Assembly (NCBI GenBank): GCA_002352205.1
Contig: DEHZ01000002.1
Location: forward strand, 279,726-343,725
DNA length: 64,000 nt
Reading direction: 5' to 3'
Origin: Flavobacterium sp. UBA2787
GTDB taxonomy: Bacteria > Bacteroidota > Bacteroidia > Flavobacteriales > Flavobacteriaceae
The notes under the pieces: generated by a model
Databases searched by the model: none
Told to the model about the DNA's origin: nothing
What the model saw: only the letters and a program-made list of their open reading frames with translations
Position numbers and translations under genes: made by a program
Shown: in pieces, positions 43,585 through 51,960 of the stretch
How positions within the stretch are numbered: position 1 is the first letter of the stretch
Layout: every line of letters begins with the position of its first letter

Positions 43585-45969
43585 ATGAAACTTCTTAAAA
43601 AAATCTCACTTTCCGTTTTATTGATTTTGGTTCTAATTGCAGCTTTTATTTTGATTTACGGCTTTTATCTTAAACCAAAATACGATGGCGAAATTGCGTT
43701 GAATTCCATCCAAAAAGAAACGACAGTTTATTTTGATGACTACGGAGTTCCGCACATTTATGCTCAATCTCAAAAAGATGCAATGACAACTTTGGGTTAT
43801 GTGCACGCTCAAGATCGATTGTGGCAAATGGAACTAATGCGAAGAATTGCACCGGGAAGATTATCTGAACTTTTTGGATCGGTGATGCTTAAAAACGACA
43901 AGTTTTTTGCTGGTTTAGGGATTGATGAAGATTCAGAAAAAGCAATTGCTCAATTGGACAAAAACAGCGAAAGTTATCAATTAACGTTGGCCTATTTGGG
44001 TGGAATTAATCAGTTTTTAGAAGAAGGTCCATCCCCAATAGAATTTCAATTAGTAGGTGTTCCGAAGGAAAAATTCACCATCAAGGATGTGTATAATATT
44101 TTTGGCTATATGTCCTTTAGTTTTGCGATGGCTCAAAAATCAGATCCATTAATGACCGATATTCGTGATGAATTGGGAATGGACTATCTCAAAGATTTTG
44201 GTATCGACGGCTCTTTGGCTCATACTAAACTAAAAAGCTTTAAAGGAAAATCGGAAGCGTATTCAGAAATCTCAAAATCGGTTGCTTCGTTATTGGAAAA
44301 TTCTCCTGTTCCACCTTTCATTGGAAGTAACAGTTGGGTAGTTGGTCCTCAAAAAACCAAGAGTGGAAAAGTGTTGTTTGCCAATGATCCGCACATTGGT
44401 TTTTCGCAACCTTGCACTTGGTATGAAGCTCACATCGTGACACCCGATTATGAAATGTATGGTTATTACTTGGCCGGAACACCATTTCCGCTTTTAGGTC
44501 ATAATCGTCAATATGCTTATGGATTAACGATGTTTGAAAATGATGATATGGATTTGTTTTTGGAAACGAATAATCCTGAAAATGAAAACCAATACCAAAC
44601 AAAAGAAGGGTTTAACAATTATCAAATCATTGAAAAAGTCATCAAAGTAAAAGACAGTTCGGATGTGGTTTTAAAAGTCAAAAAAAGTCATCACGGTCCG
44701 TTACTAAATGGTTTGGTTGATGGGTTGAAAGAAGACAAACCCATTTCGATGTGGTGGACGTATTTGCAACATAAAAATCAAATTTTAGATGCCGTTTATT
44801 CACTTTGTCACGCAAAAAATGTAGAAGATTTTCATCAAAGTATTGAGTTAATTGCCGCTCCCGGATTAAATATTATGTATGGCGATGCAAAAGGAAATAT
44901 TGCTTGGATAACTTCCGGAAAATTGTATAAAATGCCGGAAAATGTCAATCCGAATTTTATTTTAAATGGTGCAAACGGTGAAGATGAACAAAAAGAGTAT
45001 TATGAGTTTTCTGAAAATCCGTATGCCATCAATCCTACTTGTAATTATGTGTATTCTGCCAACAATCAAGTAGAACCAATCGATGATTATTTATATCCGG
45101 GTTATTATCTTCCGGAAGATCGTGCGAAACGAATCGTTCAATTGCTCGAACCCAAAAATGATTGGACGAAAGAAGATTTTATGAAAATGATTAATGATGA
45201 TCAATCGTCGGTCGCACCATCGATTGTGCAAAGCATTTTAAGCGGAATCAATCAAAACGATTTATCTGAAAATGAAAAAAATGCTTTAAATCAATTAAAA
45301 AATTGGAATGGAAGCAATGGTTTAACCGATGTCGCTCCAACAATTTACAATCAATTTCTGTTTTATTATCTCAAAAACACCTTTGAAGATGAATTAGGGA
45401 AAGACCGTTTTGATATTCTGTTGACTACACATCTTTTGAAACAAATGATTGCTTTTCAAATCGCGAATGAAGAGTCTCCTTGGTGGGATAATAGTTCCAC
45501 GAAAGATAAAAAAGAATCAAGAAATGAAATTTTGACTCTTTCTTTCCAACAAACCATTTCGAATTTAGAAAAAAAATTAGGCAATCAAGTTTCAGGTTGG
45601 ACATGGAATAAAGTACATACTGTGGAACACAAACATCCATTGGGTGAAGTCGCTGCTTTACGTAGTTATTTCAATGTTGGGCCTTTTGAAATCAATGGGT
45701 CGAACGAAGTCATCAATAATTTAATGTTTACGTTTACAGAAGCCGGAAACCATCAAGTTAAAGCCGGACCATCAACAAGAAGAATTATCGATTTTTCAGA
45801 TATTCAAAATAGTGTGAGCATTCTTCCAACCGGACAATCGGGAAATCCGTTGAGCGAACATTACAAAAACCAAGCAGAACTATACAACCAAGGAAAATTT
45901 CGAAAAATGAAAATGAATAAAAAGGAGATTGAGGCGAGTTCACGAAAATTAGTTTTTAAACCGAGATAG
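43585..45969 (+). CDS. Penicillin acylase family protein
   Basis: N-terminal nucleophile hydrolase of 794 residues: one N-terminal membrane anchor or signal (residues 1-25), alpha subunit, and beta subunit beginning at the predicted nucleophile Ser in FIGSNSWVVG (about residue 255). The FANDPHIGF and GLTMFENDDMD segments are typical of the family. It would autoprocess and hydrolyse acylated amides such as N-acyl homoserine lactones or amino acids; substrate unknown. The ATG at 43585 is chosen because an upstream TTG at 43570 lies within the promoter hairpin. Confidence 0.9.
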   Translation: MKLLKKISLSVLLILVLIAAFILIYGFYLKPKYDGEIALNSIQKETTVYFDDYGVPHIYAQSQKDAMTTLGYVHAQDRLWQMELMRRIAPGRLSELFGSVMLKNDKFFAGLGIDEDSEKAIAQLDKNSESYQLTLAYLGGINQFLEEGPSPIEFQLVGVPKEKFTIKDVYNIFGYMSFSFAMAQKSDPLMTDIRDELGMDYLKDFGIDGSLAHTKLKSFKGKSEAYSEISKSVASLLENSPVPPFIGSNSWVVGPQKTKSGKVLFANDPHIGFSQPCTWYEAHIVTPDYEMYGYYLAGTPFPLLGHNRQYAYGLTMFENDDMDLFLETNNPENENQYQTKEGFNNYQIIEKVIKVKDSSDVVLKVKKSHHGPLLNGLVDGLKEDKPISMWWTYLQHKNQILDAVYSLCHAKNVEDFHQSIELIAAPGLNIMYGDAKGNIAWITSGKLYKMPENVNPNFILNGANGEDEQKEYYEFSENPYAINPTCNYVYSANNQVEPIDDYLYPGYYLPEDRAKRIVQLLEPKNDWTKEDFMKMINDDQSSVAPSIVQSILSGINQNDLSENEKNALNQLKNWNGSNGLTDVAPTIYNQFLFYYLKNTFEDELGKDRFDILLTTHLLKQMIAFQIANEESPWWDNSSTKDKKESRNEILTLSFQQTISNLEKKLGNQVSGWTWNKVHTVEHKHPLGEVAALRSYFNVGPFEINGSNEVINNLMFTFTEAGNHQVKAGPSTRRIIDFSDIQNSVSILPTGQSGNPLSEHYKNQAELYNQGKFRKMKMNKKEIEASSRKLVFKPR

Positions 45970-45971
45970 TT

Positions 45972-46514
45972 ATGGAAATTGATAAAGCTTTTCATTGTCA
46001 ATTTTGCAGTCTTAAAAAATATGATTTTAAGATTGGGACTACTTGTGGTTTGACCAAAAAAGTTCCTGATTTTAATAAAACTTGTCCGGATATTAAATTC
46101 AAAAACCAAACACTAGAATCTCAGATTATTAAAATAAATGCAGATTTTGAACACAATAAGGATTCAAAATTCTGGGTTATATTAAATTTGATATTTTTTT
46201 CATTGGTGTTTTTTTTGTTGATTTTGAGTGGTTTTTTATTCGCAGAATATTTAGACAGTTTAGATTTTGCAAGTTCTCGTATTCGATTATATGTAATACC
46301 TATAGTATTTTTTGGTATTAGCTTTTTAGTTTTAAAGATTGCTGTTGGGCCATTTAATACTTATCGTAGAGATAACAAAATTTATGGTTTTGAAAAGAAA
46401 AGAATTGATTCATTTTTGTCTAAATATGGAATCAGTTATACATTAAACTTTAAAAGAAATAAGCGAATTGGTGAAAGTTTAGATATTGAATATGATTTTG
46501 AATTGACAAAATAA
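45972..46514 (+). CDS. Hypothetical membrane protein with N-terminal Cys cluster
   Basis: A 180-residue protein: N-terminal CxxC (HCQFCSLKKYD) and further Cys in TTCGLTKK and KTCPDIKF, forming a likely zinc-binding module, then two membrane helices (about residues 66-90 and 105-125) and a basic C-terminal tail. No named family. It is two bases after the penicillin acylase gene and convergent with the photolyase operon, four bases away. Confidence 0.75.
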   Translation: MEIDKAFHCQFCSLKKYDFKIGTTCGLTKKVPDFNKTCPDIKFKNQTLESQIIKINADFEHNKDSKFWVILNLIFFSLVFFLLILSGFLFAEYLDSLDFASSRIRLYVIPIVFFGISFLVLKIAVGPFNTYRRDNKIYGFEKKRIDSFLSKYGISYTLNFKRNKRIGESLDIEYDFELTK

Positions 46515-46518
46515 ATAA

Positions 46519-48051
46519 TTAGATTATATCCAAATTCTCTATAATATCTTTTGCCTTCATTTTAATCTCATACAATTCTTCCGCCGGAATTTTATTCAAT
46601 AAATTCAACATCATCGCCATCCGTTGATTGTTTTTGAAATGCTCTTTTTTATCATCCAAAAAATTCCAATACAAACTATTGAACGGACACGCTTTTTTGC
46701 CTAATTTGTCTTTCACATTATAGTGACAACCACCACAATAATTACTCATTTTGTTGATGTAACTTCCTGAGGAAACATAAGGCTTAGTGGCCAAAATTCC
46801 ACCATCGGCATATTGACTCATTCCACGCGTGTTGGGCATTTCCACCCATTCAATTGCATCTATGTAAACACCCAAATACCAAGCGTCCACTTGATCTGGA
46901 TGCATTTGTGTAAGCAATGAAAAATTACCAATAATCATTAACCTTTGTATATGATGTGCATACGATTCCTCCAAACTTTGCGAAATGGAATGCTTCATAC
47001 AATTCATTTTCGTATTTCCAGTCCAATAAAAAGAAGGTAATTGATTGTAATTTTCTAAGGAATTCATCTTGGAATAATTTGGCATTTCTTTCCAATAAAT
47101 TCCACGAACATATTCTCGCCAACCCAAAATTTGTCGCACAAAACCTTCTACTTGGGAAAGGGTTATTTCATCTTCGTTTTGATAATAATAATTGACAACC
47201 TGTTCAATCACTTCCTTCGGTGAAAGCATTTTTGTATTCATCGCAAATGACAATCTCGAATGAAATAGGAATTTTTCTTCCGTGTGCATCGCATCTTCAT
47301 AATCGCCAAAATGTTTTAGTAAATGATGACAGAAATAATCCAATTGTTCCAAACATTCTTCTCGCGTAGTAGGCCAGTTGAATTTTTCTGCATCAATTGA
47401 ACCAAAGGTTTTGACATCCATTTTTTCTAATTGATGAAGAATTTCTTTCACATTTTTTGAAAATACTTTTGCATTCGGAATCGGAACTTCGCCTTTATAC
47501 TTTTTTCGATTATCGTGATCAAAATTCCATTGATTCCCAATCGGATTATTTGCAACCATCAAAATGTCGTACTTTTTTCGCATCATTCGATAGAAATTTT
47601 CCATCAACAATAATTTCTTTCCTTGAAAAAATTCGGCTATTTCGGTTCTAGTTGTATAAAAATGTTCCGTGTCAAAAACTTCTGTTGGAATAGAAAGATT
47701 TTCACAAATTTGCTTCAATTGCTCATCTAACCGAAATTCATCCGGCAATTGATATTCAAATTTTTGAATAGAATATTGCTCGATAGTTTGTTGAATTAAC
47801 ACCTCTAAGTGTTGAGGATTGTTTGAATCATCAATCTCAAGGTAAACCACTTGATGATTCTTACTTTTCAAATCCGAAGCAAAATTCCGCATACTTAAAA
47901 AGAAAGCTACTACTTTTTGAATGTGATGTTTCACATAATCGGTTTCCTGACGCATTTCCGCCATTAGATAAATGACATTTTCATCGGTTTGTTGAAACCA
48001 AGAATGCTTGTGATTCAATTGATCACCGAGAAGAAATCGGAGTATTTTCAT
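46519..48051 (-). CDS. Cryptochrome/photolyase, Fe-S bacterial (PhrB-type) class
   Basis: A 510-residue deoxyribodipyrimidine photolyase-related protein, probably a (6-4) photolyase. N-terminal Rossmann antenna domain (ILRFLLGDQLNHKHSWF), then FAD-binding helical domain with the Fe-S cysteines toward the C-terminus, including NYCGGCHYNVKDKLGKKACPFN. The start at 48051 forms an ATGA overlap with the cry-DASH stop, which favours it over an ATG at 48060. Last gene of a four-gene light-repair operon. Confidence 0.92.
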   Translation of the reverse strand: MKILRFLLGDQLNHKHSWFQQTDENVIYLMAEMRQETDYVKHHIQKVVAFFLSMRNFASDLKSKNHQVVYLEIDDSNNPQHLEVLIQQTIEQYSIQKFEYQLPDEFRLDEQLKQICENLSIPTEVFDTEHFYTTRTEIAEFFQGKKLLLMENFYRMMRKKYDILMVANNPIGNQWNFDHDNRKKYKGEVPIPNAKVFSKNVKEILHQLEKMDVKTFGSIDAEKFNWPTTREECLEQLDYFCHHLLKHFGDYEDAMHTEEKFLFHSRLSFAMNTKMLSPKEVIEQVVNYYYQNEDEITLSQVEGFVRQILGWREYVRGIYWKEMPNYSKMNSLENYNQLPSFYWTGNTKMNCMKHSISQSLEESYAHHIQRLMIIGNFSLLTQMHPDQVDAWYLGVYIDAIEWVEMPNTRGMSQYADGGILATKPYVSSGSYINKMSNYCGGCHYNVKDKLGKKACPFNSLYWNFLDDKKEHFKNNQRMAMMLNLLNKIPAEELYEIKMKAKDIIENLDII

Positions 48052-49328
48052 TTCAACCATAGTTTTTGATAGTCACCGTTCGCATCATACATTTCCGCTT
48101 GACGTTTGATGTTGAATTTTCGATCTCTCGGGTCATTACCAACACCGGAATTGTAAATCCAGTTGCCGTAATTAGAATGTACATCATAATCAATCAGCAT
48201 ACTTTCAAAATAAGCCGCTGCCACTCGCCAATCTTGTTTCCATTCTTTTGCCCAAAAACTCGCCACATTTTGTCTTCCGCGATTACTTATAAATCCGGTT
48301 TGTTGTAATTCAATCATATTGGCATTCACAAAAGGTTCTTTGGTAGTGCCGTTTTTCCATTGTTCAAACGCTTTTGAATGGAAATTCCAATCGTATTTTT
48401 TACCCAAAATGCCATCGAGTTGGAATATTTTATTTCCATGTTTTAGCGAAATGTATTTAAAATAATCTCGCCAAATCAATTCGAAAATCAACCAATACGT
48501 ATCTTCATTTTTACAAATTTCTTTTTCGTATCGTTGAACTTCCCAATAAATGGTTCGGGCAGAAATACTTCCATTCGCTAACCAAGCGGAAAGTTTCGAA
48601 CTGTATTCGGCTCCAATTAATCCGTTTCGGGTTTGTTTGTATTTGGATAAAATTTCTGTTTCAAAAAAGTAATTTTCTAATCGTTTTATCGCACTTGATT
48701 CGCCACCATGAAAAGGAAAAGCGGAATTGGGATGAATTTCAAAACTTTCCAAACCTAAAACTTCCAACGTTAAATGGAATGAATTTGGTTCAATCCAATT
48801 GGAATTCGGCAATTGATCAATCGAAACACTTGGTCTGACTTTCACAGAAGCTTCACAATTTTTTCTGAAAACAGTAAAAACCTCCGGAATTTCTTTAAAA
48901 TTTAAATAAGGAATATCATCCGGATGAAACAAAAATTGGTCATAAGTTTCTACCCATTTAACATTTGAATTTTGACTTTTGAGTTTGATATTGATATTGA
49001 CCTCCTCACTTGTCCATTCCTTTTGAACAAATACAGTTGAAATTTCATATTCTTCAATCAATTTCGGAATTGTATCTTCCGGTTTTCCATAAAAAACAAA
49101 GAGTGGGATATTTTTTTCTTTTAACGAATGATAAAGTTCAAAAACAGTTTCCAATAAAAATTGAGCTCTAAATTTTTCAGTTTTTTTGAAACCATATTTC
49201 GTTTCTTCAAAATGTCGCGGATCAAAACAATAAACAGCCAAAACATTCCCTTCTTTTTGACAAGCTTTGAAGAGAGAAGTATTGTCGTTTACTCGTAAAT
49301 CATTTCGAAACCAGACTAGATTGTTCAT
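48048..49328 (-). CDS. DASH family cryptochrome
   Basis: A 426-residue flavoprotein with photolyase alpha/beta domain (LVWFRNDLRVNDNTSLFKAC) and FAD-binding domain (FHGGESSAIKRLENYFFE, TGFISNRGRQNVASF, DYDVHSNYGNWIYNSGVGNDPR). These are cry-DASH hallmarks; the family repairs UV lesions in single-stranded DNA or acts as a light sensor. It overlaps the Fe-S photolyase downstream; a repeat-filled spacer separates it from the DUF2256 gene upstream. Confidence 0.95.
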   Translation of the reverse strand: MNNLVWFRNDLRVNDNTSLFKACQKEGNVLAVYCFDPRHFEETKYGFKKTEKFRAQFLLETVFELYHSLKEKNIPLFVFYGKPEDTIPKLIEEYEISTVFVQKEWTSEEVNINIKLKSQNSNVKWVETYDQFLFHPDDIPYLNFKEIPEVFTVFRKNCEASVKVRPSVSIDQLPNSNWIEPNSFHLTLEVLGLESFEIHPNSAFPFHGGESSAIKRLENYFFETEILSKYKQTRNGLIGAEYSSKLSAWLANGSISARTIYWEVQRYEKEICKNEDTYWLIFELIWRDYFKYISLKHGNKIFQLDGILGKKYDWNFHSKAFEQWKNGTTKEPFVNANMIELQQTGFISNRGRQNVASFWAKEWKQDWRVAAAYFESMLIDYDVHSNYGNWIYNSGVGNDPRDRKFNIKRQAEMYDANGDYQKLWLK

Positions 49329-49335
49329 TTTTTTA

Positions 49336-49430
49336 TGGTGATGGGTTATTGGTAATGGGTAAAAGGTATTTGAAAACTGAAAACTGTGACTGCGACTAAG
49401 ACTGAAAACTTCCTACTCCTTACTCCCAAC
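49336..49430. repeat. Composite spacer array in the photolyase operon
   Basis: Contains GATGGGTTATTGGTAATGGG units, GAAAACTGAAAACTGTGACT and GACTGCGACTAAGACTG units and TCCTACTCCTTACTCCC. The last part overlaps the 3' end of the DUF2256 gene. Relatives are at 56425-56512 and 63477-63500. Confidence 0.65.
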
Positions 49431-49562
49431 TTTATTCCTCCTACATTTCTCACTACAATACAAAACTTCCTCCCAATTCTTCTCCCATTTTTTTCGCCAG
49501 GAAAAAGGTAGTCCACACGTTTTGCAAATTTTTTCTGGGAGATTTACTTTTTTGTGAGCCAT
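49413..49562 (-). CDS. DUF2256 protein (49 aa)
   Basis: A short zinc-ribbon-like protein: [17 protein letters not shown] followed by [16 protein letters not shown] and YCSEKC, with two CxxC/CxxxC pairs as metal ligands. DUF2256 proteins are usually next to photolyase genes, as here. The ATG is two bases after the flavin reductase stop. The last residues (RRNKVGSKE) are encoded by spacer-repeat sequence, so the ancestral C-terminus may have been replaced. Function unknown. Confidence 0.9.
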   Translation of the reverse strand: MAHKKVNLPEKICKTCGLPFSWRKKWEKNWEEVLYCSEKCRRNKVGSKE

Positions 49563-49564
49563 TT

Positions 49565-50200
49565 TTATAGGATTGATTTGGTTGGAATATTTGGCCGAGC
49601 ATATTCAAATCGGTCAACCAACTTTGGAACGCAATAAGCATCTAAACCATTAATCGACACCACATTCTCTAAATCTAATCGTAACCAATTTTCAGCCTGA
49701 ATCAAATTTTCTTTTATGAAAAGTTGTTCAATCGAAGCAATAATATGAATCGTTCCGTTCTCTTTAATTTCATATTCGTTGAGGTATTTGCATAAAATTT
49801 GCACAGGACTTCCTTTAACAAAAGGAATGGTAATACCATCATGATATTCTTCTTCCAAATTGGTTTTGTCAAATTCGGAAACAGTTTCATCATAACTTGC
49901 CGAACTATGGTGAGCATCAACAATCATCGATTCGGTGACATGATTGACTGTAAAATAACCCAAATCTTTGATGTTTTTGTACGTATTTCTCGGAACAGTC
50001 GTTGGGCGAAGAATAAAACCCAAAAGTGCAGGATCACTTCCTAAATGTGTAATGCTACTAAAAATGGCCACATTTGAAATACCTTCAATAGTTTTTGTCA
50101 CAATTAAATTGGCCGATTTATAACCCGTGCAACTATTAATTAAATTCAATCGTGGAATTTTGGGAAGATTTTGAATCGTTTCTTTTGATAATTCAATCAT
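49565..50200 (-). CDS. Flavin reductase family protein
   Basis: A 211-residue FMN-binding split-barrel protein of the flavin reductase family ([40 protein letters not shown]). It probably reduces flavin with NAD(P)H, which would suit a photolyase operon where FADH- is the active cofactor. The ATG at 50200 is chosen because a promoter (50216-50245) covers the alternative start at 50245. First gene of the minus-strand unit. Confidence 0.9.
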   Translation of the reverse strand: MIELSKETIQNLPKIPRLNLINSCTGYKSANLIVTKTIEGISNVAIFSSITHLGSDPALLGFILRPTTVPRNTYKNIKDLGYFTVNHVTESMIVDAHHSSASYDETVSEFDKTNLEEEYHDGITIPFVKGSPVQILCKYLNEYEIKENGTIHIIASIEQLFIKENLIQAENWLRLDLENVVSINGLDAYCVPKLVDRFEYARPNIPTKSIL

Positions 50201-50215
50201 AAAAGCAATTTTTTT

Positions 50216-50245
50216 CAAAGATAGTTTTTGTTTAATTAAAATCAA
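50216..50245 (-). promoter_or_regulatory. Promoter of the photolyase operon
   Basis: Minus strand TTG (50245-50243), 19 bases, TATCTTTG (50223-50216), about 16 bases before the flavin reductase ATG. Confidence 0.8.
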
Positions 50246-50546
50246 TATAAGTTAAACAAAAATTTAATCTAGACTAAAAAAACCGTGGGTTGTAATTATT
50301 TAATTCAAAATTTTAATGGATATCATACCACGAATTCTCGAATTTTAAAATATGCAAACGTAATAATTTGTTCATCTTTGATGAAAATTCGAATTAAATC
50401 GAATAATTATTCCAAAAAATTAGTGAATTAGTGGCAAAATCATTTCAAAATTTAATTACACCTAACGGGTTAAAATATATTTTTCTTAAAACTGAAAAAT
50501 CCTATTATAATCCTTATTTTTGTATTTGAATTTTTGATATTCATTC
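50246..50546. other. Intergenic region between photolyase operon and kmo
   Basis: No gene is seen. It holds a half copy of a palindrome (AACCGTGGGTT at 50281-50291; the full form is at 60646-60665), a fragment TTAGTGAATTAGTGGCAA near 50421, and the kmo -7 element TATTTTTG at 50515-50522. The rest is AT-rich with no recognised structure. Confidence 0.6.
50515..50522 (+). promoter_or_regulatory. -7 promoter element of kmo
   Basis: TATTTTTG, exact TAnnTTTG match, 24 bases before the kmo ATG. Confidence 0.65.
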
Positions 50547-51896
50547 ATGCAAACTCCTCAAAAAATTGCCGTTGTTGGTTCCGGATTGGTTGGAACTTTA
50601 TTGGCAATATACCTCAAAAAATTAGGTCATACTGTTCACGTTTTTGATCGAAGTCCTGATATTCGAACAGTTGAATTTTCAGGTCGTTCCATCAATTTAG
50701 TGATGTCAAATCGAGGTTGGAAAGCGTTGGATGATATTGGCTTGACCGAAGAAATTAAAAAAATCGGAATTCCCGTTGATAAAAGAGCAATTCATCTTCA
50801 AGATTCAAAACTTACTTATCAATATTATGGTAAAGAGGGCGAAGCGATTTATTCACTTTCCAGAGGTGTTTTAAATAGGAAAATGATTGATTTGGCTGAA
50901 GCTGCCGGAGTTGAATTCTTTTTTGAACATCGCATTTGGGATGTTTCATTATCTGATGCTACATTACACATTGGTGAAACTGAAAGAGGTGAGTGGACCG
51001 ATTTAAAATACGATAAAGTCTTTGGTGCCGATGGTGCTTTTTCGAGAATTCGCCACCGCATGCAACGCCAAAGTATGTTTAATTATTCGCAGGAATTTTT
51101 AAATATTGGTTACAAAGAATTGCATATTCCTTCCAATCCGGATAGCTCGCATAAAATTGATAAAAATTCGCTACACATTTGGCCTCGTGGTAATTTTATG
51201 TTGATGGCTTTGGCCAATTTGGACGGGTCATTTACCTGTACGCTGTTTATGCCTTTTGAAGCAGAAAATTCGTTTGAAAGTTTGAAAGACGAAAAATCGT
51301 TGGTAGATTTCTTTGCTGAATTTTTTCCGGACACTAAAGAAGTAATTCCCGATTTAGTTCGAGATTTCTTCAAAAACCCTACGAGTTATTTGGTGATGAT
51401 GAAATGTTTTCCTTGGACACATGCCGATAAAGTTGCCTTGATTGGAGATTCTGCTCATGCAATCGTACCTTTTTACGGTCACGGAATGAATGCCGGTTTT
51501 GAAGATATTACCGTTTTAAATGAGATGATTGCTCAATACGGTGACGATTGGGAAGCCATTTTCAAAGCGTATGAGAAATCCCGAAAACCCAATGCTGATG
51601 CGATTGCCGAACTTTCCTATCGTAACTTTATGGAAATGAGTGCCAAAACGGCTGATGAGAAATTCTTATTGCAAAAGAAAATTGAAAAATGGTTTTCCGA
51701 TAAACATCCCGAAAAATGGATGCCACTTTACAGTCGGGTAACGTTCAGTCTGCAACCTTATTCAGAAGCTCTTGCCATTGGTGATTTCCAAAATAAAATT
51801 ATGGAAGAGGTGATGCAGATGGAAAATATTGAAGAAAAATGGGATAGTAAAGAAGTGGAAGAGAAGATTATTCAGCTTCTTCAATCAAATCGGTAA
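50547..51896 (+). CDS. kmo: Kynurenine 3-monooxygenase
   Basis: FAD-dependent hydroxylase converting kynurenine to 3-hydroxykynurenine. The 449-residue protein has the dinucleotide motif GSGLVG (residues 11-16), GRSINLVMSNRGWKAL, and the second FAD motif ALIGDSAHAIVPFYGHGMNAGFED (given by its start at about residue 302). It acts before KynU (39526-40803), so tryptophan catabolism genes are scattered. A generic FAD monooxygenase is the alternative, but the KMO blocks are clear. Confidence 0.93.
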   Translation: MQTPQKIAVVGSGLVGTLLAIYLKKLGHTVHVFDRSPDIRTVEFSGRSINLVMSNRGWKALDDIGLTEEIKKIGIPVDKRAIHLQDSKLTYQYYGKEGEAIYSLSRGVLNRKMIDLAEAAGVEFFFEHRIWDVSLSDATLHIGETERGEWTDLKYDKVFGADGAFSRIRHRMQRQSMFNYSQEFLNIGYKELHIPSNPDSSHKIDKNSLHIWPRGNFMLMALANLDGSFTCTLFMPFEAENSFESLKDEKSLVDFFAEFFPDTKEVIPDLVRDFFKNPTSYLVMMKCFPWTHADKVALIGDSAHAIVPFYGHGMNAGFEDITVLNEMIAQYGDDWEAIFKAYEKSRKPNADAIAELSYRNFMEMSAKTADEKFLLQKKIEKWFSDKHPEKWMPLYSRVTFSLQPYSEALAIGDFQNKIMEEVMQMENIEEKWDSKEVEEKIIQLLQSNR

Positions 51897-51930
51897 ATCA
51901 AATTCTTTTAAAATCATACGGAATTTCTAC

Positions 51931-51938
51931 TATATTTG
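51931..51938 (+). promoter_or_regulatory. -7 promoter element
   Basis: TATATTTG, exact TAnnTTTG match, 23 bases before the DUF2339 gene. Confidence 0.7.
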
Positions 51939-51960
51939 TTAGTAACCAAACCACTAGCAC

